A DNA stretch of 64,000 nt. It comes from Rehmannia glutinosa. Lineage: Eukaryota; Streptophyta; Magnoliopsida; Lamiales; Orobanchaceae. The notes beneath the pieces are model-generated. The model saw only the letters and a program-made list of their open reading frames with translations. It searched no databases and was not told the DNA's origin. The stretch spans positions 434,001 through 498,000 of the forward strand of contig JABTTQ020002188.1 in NCBI GenBank assembly GCA_016081115.2, read 5' to 3'. Position numbers and translations under genes: made by a program. This document shows positions 56,703 through 64,000 of this stretch, piece after piece; position 1 is the first letter of the stretch; every line of letters begins with the position of its first letter.

Positions 56703-56879
56703 TACGTGGAAGTTTCAACTAGAGAACACAAAGAAATATTACCTGTTGAAATAGTATTTGCAGCAGAATGAGATATATCTGTAGCAGGCAAACTCTTAGC
56801 GTAAACCAAAAATTGTTGTACCAACTCATGAGAAAAGAGAGGGTTATTTGCAGATTCTGTTTAACTAGGTGAAGTCATA

Positions 56880-57786
56880 GCAACATTGGTAGTAGGTGAA
56901 TCTTTTGCAGATCTTGGGCCTTTTGGACCTTTCCATCAAGGTGGATAACCTATCAATTGGAAGCACTTGTCTATAGTATGACCAGTAAACCCACAATGGG
57001 AATACTTTAGTGTCTTCTTATCTTTATTGTAGTTATTCTTAAAAGATTGTCTTGCCAACATAGCCATGGAATCCATTGGCATGGATGAACCAATTATATT
57101 ATTAAGGCTCACTGAGATTCTTCTTAAAGAAGAAGAGAATAGATTTAGCTAAGGATGACAAAGGTGAAGCGGAAAATCGACTCTAATCTTGGCATATGAT
57201 TCATGCAATCCAACCAAAAATTTGATGACAAAATTTGTTTGTTGAGTTTAAGCCATAACCAAATATATATTACAAGTGCAGTGTCCACAAGAACACTTAG
57301 TAAGTGGTCTAAAACTCACATACTCATCCCACAATCCCTTAAACTAATTGTAGTATGCAGTAATGGAGGATGAACCCTGAGAAATCGAGCTAAGAGATCT
57401 TTCAAGATGAAAGACTCTAGGAACATCACTTCTAACATATCTAATTTTCAATTCTTCCCAAACTTCTTGAGTGGAATTGAATTAAAGTAAGCTATGTCTA
57501 ATGTTTTTAGAAATAGAATTAAGGATCCAAGAGAGTACCAAATTATTTGGCCTTTGCCAATAGCTGTATAGAACAGTAGAAGAGACAAGAGGCATTTGGA
57601 GTGATCCATCCATAAACCCAATCTTGTTCTCGACGTTGAGAGCCATGGAGACAGTCGTAATCTATGAGGTGTACTTTCTCCTGTGAAGGGCTTATAAACG
57701 ATGATAGAGCCCAAATTATCAGAATGATGAAGAAAATACGACGAAGTTAAGTCATCTACTCGACTTAGAACACCATTAGAAGCCAT
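56880..57786 (-). pseudogene. Copia gag, frame-broken
   Basis: The start is at ATG 57786 (MASNGVLSRVDDLTSSYFLH), then HSDNLGSIIVYKPFTGES, the N-terminal pattern of Copia gag. Frame changes follow. Near 57005-56940 the minus strand encodes HCGFTGHTIDKCFQLIGY, a zinc-knuckle-like end in which the first cysteine is serine. Downstream coding is cut by the CACTA fragment. Confidence 0.8.
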
Positions 57787-57969
57787 TTTTTCAAGCAGAT
57801 TGAAGCAAAATAAACCAAAAAATTCACCAAGAACGAACAAAGAATCAATATAGACTTGATTGAACGAATAAAGAATCAAGAAAGACTTGATTAATGTAGA
57901 AAATGTGAAGAGATATTCAATATCAATCTGATATTGGATGCAATTTATTGAAGAATGTCAAGAATACCT

Positions 57970-58244
57970 TGTAGAGAAGTAGAAAAGAGCATGTTGAAAG
58001 ATAAAGCTATAGTTGATTGATTTGTGATGCTGCTACTTGAGTTTATATAGCAACATTATACATAACTATAAATGATCTAACGGCTGGGAATTGATCATGA
58101 TCAAGCCAATGAAATTACAATAAGAATACGGACTTTGTTATTCACTAATATAACTAACACTAACTAATATAATTGACACTAACTAACTTCTGGTGTAGAA
58201 GTATTTTGAGCTTTGTTTTCTATAATTGAAGTTGCATTTTGACA
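57970..58244 (-). repeat. 5' LTR of the Copia element
   Basis: Partner of 53458-53731; followed on the right by the second copy of ACATG. Confidence 0.93.
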
Positions 58245-58302
58245 ACATGTGAATGGTAGATGCTACACACTAAGTGTAGTGGAGGTGTAGCATCTACAAA
58301 AC

Positions 58303-59535
58303 TACTTTGGGTGAGATTTTTTGATAATTGGCCGATACTTATAAAACTTTAAAAAAAATAATAAAATCTTGATGAAAAATGATATACAGGCTGGTTATAA
58401 TTCGGCGGCTAGCTAGCTAAATTTTTTTTTTCGGATTTAAGATGAATATGAGAATTAGTTGGCCATCAAAACAATTATCAAATGGTTTAACTGTATCCTA
58501 GTACATTTATTTTTGAGGGTTTTTTAATATGTACAATCAACTGATACTTTCTATGAGGTGAGAAAATTATAAATGATTAATACCTTTTTTTTGGATTTGG
58601 TGAGCAAAATATAAACCAATGGTGTAAAAATAAAAAATACGTATTAATAATTATACATTTAAATATATAAAAATATAATTTGGGTTTCCATTCGATTCGT
58701 CAAAAATGAACCGAAAATCAAAATTTGGAAAATAGAAAACTGAAAACATACCGAAAATTTTGATTCGGTTTTCGGTGCAAACTGAAATTTCGGTGCAAAT
58801 CCCCAATCTCCCATTGCATCCACCTTATGTTTTACCATTGCATCACGTCCGTATGGCATATATTACTTATTTGAAGCTTAAAGAGAAAAATAATGTTGAT
58901 TTTACTAGTTTTAGAACTATATATATATGACAAAACTTTTGTGACACAGTCGAATTGTGCGACAGATTACAAAAAATAATATTTTTAAGTCTAAAAAGTA
59001 ACAATTTTAAGGTAAAATTAAATTAATATATTGTCTGAACAACTTGTTCGATCAATGTAATATCATAGTTTGAAATTTTTATTCACTTTTCCCCTCCAAT
59101 GTGTTAACCCTTTTTAGACTAACTAGATGAGACCCCCGTTCAATGCACGTGTTGTATATCTGTGATGCCTCTATTTTGTAATGTGACATTAGTATTTTTT
59201 TTTATATCTTTATTAATTCTAATGTGCATTTTCCTAATAGCTCTATTTATCCTATATCTCAGTATTTTAATAATTTTAAAATAATATTAGACAATATGCA
59301 GGAAATACCATTTAATATTTTTCACTAATGAAGTTATAATTTTTTTTTTATCATACTTTAGAATCATCAAATATACATTTATGACTATATATCATGTTCA
59401 ATGTTTGAAAGTTGATTTTATATGAAACCGCACAAGACGCAACTTCATAGCTCATTGGATTTTAGTCATGAGATCCTTAATAAGTGTGGATATTGGTGTC
59501 ATACTTTTTTTTAAGGTTGTAGTAGTAAATTCGGA
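58303..59535. other. AT-rich stretch without a recognisable gene
   Basis: Contains a segment with CCGAAAATTTTGATTCGGTTTTCGG inverted motifs (58675-58800), related to 36925-37115, and GACCCCCGTTCAATGCACG near 59140, a phrase like those at some plant Helitron ends. Neither allows a firm call. Confidence 0.4.
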
Positions 59536-59539
59536 TGTA

Positions 59540-59640
59540 AGTTAACCACTAGGGTTAGTCCAGTGGCCACGGATATTACTCTTTAGTGAAGAAGCCCGAG
59601 TTCGAGTCTCTGTAATAATAAGACCAATTTTTAAATTTTT
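59540..59640 (+). mobile_element. tRNA-derived SINE-like sequence
   Basis: TAGTCCAGTGG (59556-59566) fits the pol III A box TRGYNNARNGG, and GTTCGAGTC (59600-59608) fits the B box GWTCRANNC; 33 bases lie between them, normal for tRNA-related SINE heads. A T-rich tail follows (TTTTTAAATTTTTTTG). No clear target duplication was found and it does not fold as a tRNA gene. Confidence 0.55.
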
Positions 59641-59786
59641 TTGAATGTAATTTAATTTTTGAAAGCTATTTATATGTGTAAATTTTGATGCAATTAAAAT
59701 AAGTATATTTTTAATTGAATGTAATCAACTTAAATACAATTTTATATAATTATGACGAAATGAGATTAATCTAAATAATAACTATA

Positions 59787-62700
59787 TGTCACGCCCCAAA
59801 CGGGACGCGACGAACGATTCACAACTTAAATACAAATGGACTAACATTCCAGACAATACCAATGAGAACCCAATAAGACAGAGTCTAAATAGCGCGGAAA
59901 TAAATAACGGATACAAGTTATCACTTAAAGTCTACATTCCAACATCCAAATTACAACCGAAATTCAACAAGGTAGTAACTTAAAGTCAAGGGTCATACGC
60001 CCCTCAATTACAAACCCGAATTGATTAGGATACAAAAGTCCAACAACAACATAATAAGAAAAGAGTCCAATCAACAACAAGAAGCGATAAATCCAACAAG
60101 CGTAGTACAAGGTCTCAATCCGAGAGTTTGGTCAAAGATCCCCCGAAATCCTCATCTAGGTTAGAAAACGGTGGGGATGAGACAAAAATCTCAAATGGAT
60201 GGGGTGATCGTAATGCGAGTGTGGCGCAATATAGTTAATGTGAGAAAACTTGATTTATACGATGGTCACACAGGCACTATGTGATACTGATCAAGACAGT
60301 AGGATTGCGTGCGGAAGAAGTGTAACGCCAATCCTATGCAAGGCAAATAATGGTTGCGTCACGACGGACTTGTAGCGCCAACCAATGCAAAAAACAGTAG
60401 CGGTTGCGTTCGGAAATGTAACGCCAACAAAAACGGGACGATAACTCCGGAATCGTGTGGTGTGGATCAGCGATTCCTTCGTTCTTCCTTGTAACTCCCA
60501 ACAAGATGGTCCAAGACCGCACCTTATCGCTCCGTAGGCAAAGACAAAATCCTAGTGGAGCCGACGAGGCTCGGATCTGTCATAATCATGATTATACCTC
60601 GATCTACGACCCGCTTCCCTTGGACAAACTCCGTCCCCTCGATTTTGCGGGATTAGGGCGATGGGGAAGAAGAGTGGAATAGCGGAGCAGCTGCCTGCGG
60701 TTCCATCCCCGACGTATCCATTCCGATCCGTGAGAGCTCGACACACCAAGTTGACTCAGCGGGAAGGTAATAACAATTCTGACGATCAACCAGCAAATCG
60801 AGTATTATTGATTCAGGAAAGCGATTTAGGAAAAGTTTTGAAAAGCGCGAGTGGTAATTATGGCGTTGGTGGAGTGTCGGTGAAGATAATCATCGGAAGG
60901 ATAAGCAATCTTCGATATCTTAAAAAATTGGGTGGGACATAAGTCCCCGTTATAAATTCAAAATCGCAAGGCGGGAAGTCGCCCGCGATCGGGTATTAAT
61001 CGTCAAATTGATCCGATAAGTCAAGGGTTTTGAGAAAAGTAAAATACTTTAATTAAATCTCAAATTCAGAGAGTCCAGGGCTATTTTAGTAAAAGAGAAA
61101 AATAATTTGAGTGAGGTCCTTTATAAAAGGAAAATTGTAATTTAACCCCGTTTTGTAAAAACTAACACTTTTGGGTTTAAAATTGAATAATTAAATATCC
61201 CGACCTTGAACAATTATGAGGTCAGTTCCTAAATTCTCCAAATTGTCCAGAGATTCAGGTTTTTAAAGTTTTGAGGTCGAGTTTTTGTAAAAATCTCACA
61301 TTGGCCCCAAATTTGTAAAAATTGTCAATTCGGACTTTAAGTTTTACAAATTCGGAACTCACAAACCGGAAGGGATTTTAATGTGGTTCCAGTTGGAAAA
61401 TGTCACTAAGGTTAGTAGGATATTGGGACAAAAGCAGTTTTTAAAAACAATATGTGTAGGTCCTTCAACTTTTGAAAATATCATTTTTGTCCCATTTTAA
61501 AATAATTGCCTTTAAGACTTTTAGGGGTCCAATTATTATGAAATTTAAACCTTGGGTCCAAAATATAATTAAGTTATAGTTAAGTTAGTATTCCCAGGTG
61601 CATGGGTTGCATAAGTCCTAGAAATTTCATTTGGGTCCTCAAGTTTAATATTTTTCACATTAGTCCCTCAATTTTAGTAAAATTGTTTTCCAAGCCCTAA
61701 CCACTTGGATTTTTAAAATACTTTTTAAAATATGTGATTCCCAGTAGCTTAAAAGTAAAATTTTCAATTTATAAAGTTTAGGTCTGGTACAGTTTTAAAA
61801 ATTGCAAAGTAGCCCTTAAACTTTCAAAATTTTACAATCTAGTCCTTGGGCTTTTAAAGGTTGATTTTATTTAACTTAAAACTCTTAAAACTTTATTAAA
61901 ATGTCCAAAAGTCATTTTTGAACCTGAGTACAGTCCCAAAATTCGAAATTTGCAGAGGGGTCCTTTAACTTTTATTTTCTTGCAATTTAGTCCACCAACT
62001 TTCCATTTTTGCATTTTTAAGTCCAAAATTGAAATTTAATCAATTATGCTCGACTTTTCCAGGTTATAAGGCATCCAAAACATAGATTTTAATACATACA
62101 ATAATTCATCAATTAAAGCATTAAAGTGTACATGCATGCACCTAAAATTCAATAAATAGCAAATTTGAGCAACTCTTGAGAATTTTCATGACTTGATATA
62201 TAAAATTGACATGCAATACATAGATTATATATATCTCAAGGCTCATGATCAAATTTTCTACATGCATTTTAATAAAACACCTAAAAGTTGGAAAAATAAT
62301 TTTCCACCCACCTTAATTTTGGAAATTGTGAAATAAAAGGATAATTTCACAATTTTGAATGAGGCTTCTTAGGTCAGCCCCTAAGTCAAGAAAATATCAA
62401 AATTTGGAGTTAGAAAAATGAGAGAAAAATTAAGGAGAAAAAGAAGGAATTAAGGAAATGAAAAGGACTACACTTTACCTTGTGTAGTAGATGTTTGGAG
62501 ACTAGTTGAAGCTCAAACATTGGAATTTTGGCTCAACTCCAAAAATCTCCTAAGGTCAGCCCCTATTTCTCAAAAATGGAAAAGGGGTGTTAAAATTTGA
62601 AAAAAAATAGGAAGAGTAGGAAAGAAGGGGTCTAGTACACAATTCTTACCTTGTAGTCAAATTTTCTCTACTATATTCTTCTTCAAGCTTGAGGTCCTTC

Positions 62701-63754
62701 TTCAAAATGTTGTCAAGCTCTAACCTTCAAAGTCTTCTAAATGTACCTCCAAAACCAAATCCAACTTAAGTTAAGAAGGTGGAAGAGATGAACAAGGTGA
62801 TATCCAAAAATGGATTGAAACTAAAATTTCTTACCTTGTAGTATAGTGGTTCGATTTTTATGGTGTATGAGGAGGAAAATGTTGAATTTTTTTTCTAAGT
62901 ATGGAAGAAGAAAGTAAGAAGAAGAGTAGAGAGATGTTGGGAGTTTTTAGAGAGAATGAGGAGAAGGCTTTGAGTATTAGAATGTGTTGATGAGAAATGA
63001 AATGAAAATTTGGTGTAAAAATGCCATAATGGCCGTGTAGTATGAGAGAGAGGGAGAGGAAATTTTGATCAAATTGTGTCTTGTAATTTGTCTCTTGCAT
63101 GGAGACAAAAATGCAAGTCAAAGTGTGGGTCAATTTGAATTTGAGAGGAATAAGAAGAATGTTGGTTAAGTGGGAATAAGTTGGGGAAAATAGTAATAAA
63201 GAATTGGTGTATAAGATGATGTGTATAATGTTTGAATTAATGATATAATTATACACAAGATGACTAATATATGGTGTATGTGTACAAGAGTTGGATGATA
63301 TTTTATCCCAAAATATCCACCATGGACGTCCACTATGAGGGTAAAATGGTAATTCTATATATTTTTTTTGTCCCAAATTTGATGATAATAGATGAAATAT
63401 ATCAATCTCCAAATTAATTAGTGATTTCCTTGATCACTTGTAAGTCTCATGATCACTTAATCTAAATCAACATCTTAATTCTATAAGGTAAAAGTCTCTA
63501 AAATAAATAGTCTCTTAAATTTCTAAAGTGACTAATAAATACAAAAATAGTACTAATGATCAATCAAGTGATCATAAATGAGGAATATAATTAATGATGA
63601 TCATGATCACAAGTAATTAAATAAAATGAAATAAAATACAAATGTATATATTATTAATAATTACCCGTCAAAATGACGCGGTAAAATAGTCGATCAAAAG
63701 CTTAAACAACAATAAGGTTCAACTAATAGCTTTTGGAAAAATCGGGGCTTCACA
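59787..63754 (-). mobile_element. Solo LTR of the chromovirus family
   Basis: On the plus strand it begins TGTCACGCCCCAAACGGGAC and ends AATCGGGGCTTCACA, the reverse complement of the LTR ends at 26130-30384. The duplication CTATA is at 59782-59786 and 63755-63759. 3,968 bases. It is more diverged from the two LTRs of the full element than they are from each other. With no internal sequence, it is a solo LTR left by recombination between LTRs. Its reading frames (for example 62858-63412) are the same AT-rich LTR sequence. Confidence 0.93.
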
Positions 63755-63895
63755 CTATATATTTATTACAAATAGCCAAAATACATGAATATACCCCCGA
63801 ATGCATAATTTTTAAATCCCTACTACAAAATACAATTTTGAGTAAATATATCTTATATTTTTAATTATTATGTTTATTTTTATTTTGTGAAGCCT

Positions 63896-64000
63896 CGATG
63901 TTTTATCGTGAGCAAGCGTGTATTTATTGTCGTGTATCGACTATGTATTATTCACGACTACTTTATCGCGTTATTTTGACGGATAAATGTTAATAATATT
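63896..64000 (+). repeat. Start of a related chromovirus LTR, cut by the window end
   Basis: TGTGAAGCCTCGATGTTTTATCG followed by ATCGACTATGTATTATTCACG and CGCGTTATTTTGACGG parallels the first 100 bases of the 26130 LTR (TGTGAAGCCCCGATTTTTCCG, TTACCGCGTCACTTTGACGG), with many differences. It is a different subfamily, in forward orientation. Confidence 0.7.

Larger units (their letters stand above)
53458..58244 (-). mobile_element. Copia retrotransposon, degenerate, with short LTRs
   Basis: LTRs at 53458-53731 (3', 274 bases) and 57970-58244 (5', 275 bases) begin TGTAGAGAAG on the plus strand and end GACA. ACATG is duplicated at 53453-53457 and 58245-58249. The polypurine tract GGAGAGGGG is next to the 3' LTR. 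On the minus strand gag, pre-integrase, integrase and RNase H traces follow in Copia order. No obvious tRNA-Met primer site was found beside the 5' LTR. A CACTA fragment interrupts gag-pol. All frames are broken. Confidence 0.92.
53348..58302. mobile_element. Foldback MITE split by a Copia element
   Basis: The left arm 53348-53402 (GTAGATACTACACCTGGAGC ... CCATTCACATGTC) is the reverse complement, with mismatches, of the right arm 58246-58302 (ACATGTGAATGGTAGATGCT ... GGTGTAGCATCTAC). The Copia at 53458-58244 separates them. The duplicated ACATG is the target site inside the MITE. The MITE itself would be about 170 bases. Confidence 0.7.

Noticed and set aside
59120..59170. Helitron end (GACCCCCGTTCAATGCACG)
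   Set aside because: The phrase resembles some Helitron ends, but no TC start, CTRR end with hairpin, or helicase sequence could be tied to it.

Overview
This is plant nuclear DNA: AT-rich and intron-bearing, with one recognisable host gene and the rest mostly transposable elements of families found only in plants. The elements are Tat-, chromovirus- and Sirevirus-type LTR retrotransposons, CACTA elements and MITEs, plus an endogenous plant pararetrovirus. A dicot is likely, because the only host gene is a CYP82-type cytochrome P450 and caulimovirid insertions of this kind are common there. Species and chromosome cannot be read from the sequence. I see no organellar, rRNA, tRNA-gene, CRISPR or bacterial features.

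Layout. 1-850: the end of a reverse-strand element with a tRNA-Met-type primer site, then AT-rich filler. 853-3235: a truncated Ty3/gypsy (Tat-type) element with LTR, gag and protease. 3236-4165: forward-strand scraps of a Sirevirus-type Copia. 4166-6854 and 21046-about 21600: a decayed endogenous caulimovirid (reverse transcriptase-RNase H, a downstream ORF, and an intergenic promoter with an as-1-like element). It is split by a complete reverse-strand Sirevirus (6855-21045) with a perfect 5-bp target duplication, ATGCT. 22771-24529: a foldback MITE carrying a 1.5-kb non-autonomous CACTA element (22922-24468, TSD AAA). 24873-44932: a second, inverted copy of that CACTA element. It was opened by a chromodomain Ty3/gypsy element (26130-44723, TSD GTTAC, LTRs of about 4.2 kb), whose 3' LTR was in turn opened by another CACTA element (36425-42307, TSD AAT) carrying an intron-containing Ptta/En-Spm gene.

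44933-50450: small elements, including an internally deleted Copia (47100-48347), a 300-bp CACTA MITE (48682-48981, TSD TAA), separated inverted-repeat arms and a foldback element. 50452-52783: the P450 on the minus strand, two exons, all catalytic motifs present but the frame broken in one 35-bp stretch. 53348-58302: a foldback MITE split by a 4.8-kb Copia (53458-58244, TSD ACATG), itself interrupted by a CACTA fragment. 59540-59640: a tRNA-derived SINE-like sequence. 59787-63754: a solo chromovirus LTR (TSD CTATA). 63896-64000: the start of a related LTR.

Apart from the P450, nothing here acts as a pathway. The value of the window is in its nesting. The target duplications allow a relative order of insertions: pararetrovirus before Sirevirus; foldback MITEs before their CACTA or Copia guests; CACTA, then chromovirus, then CACTA. 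All coordinates were read by eye, so LTR and TIR edges supported by TSDs are firm and internal gene limits are approximate.
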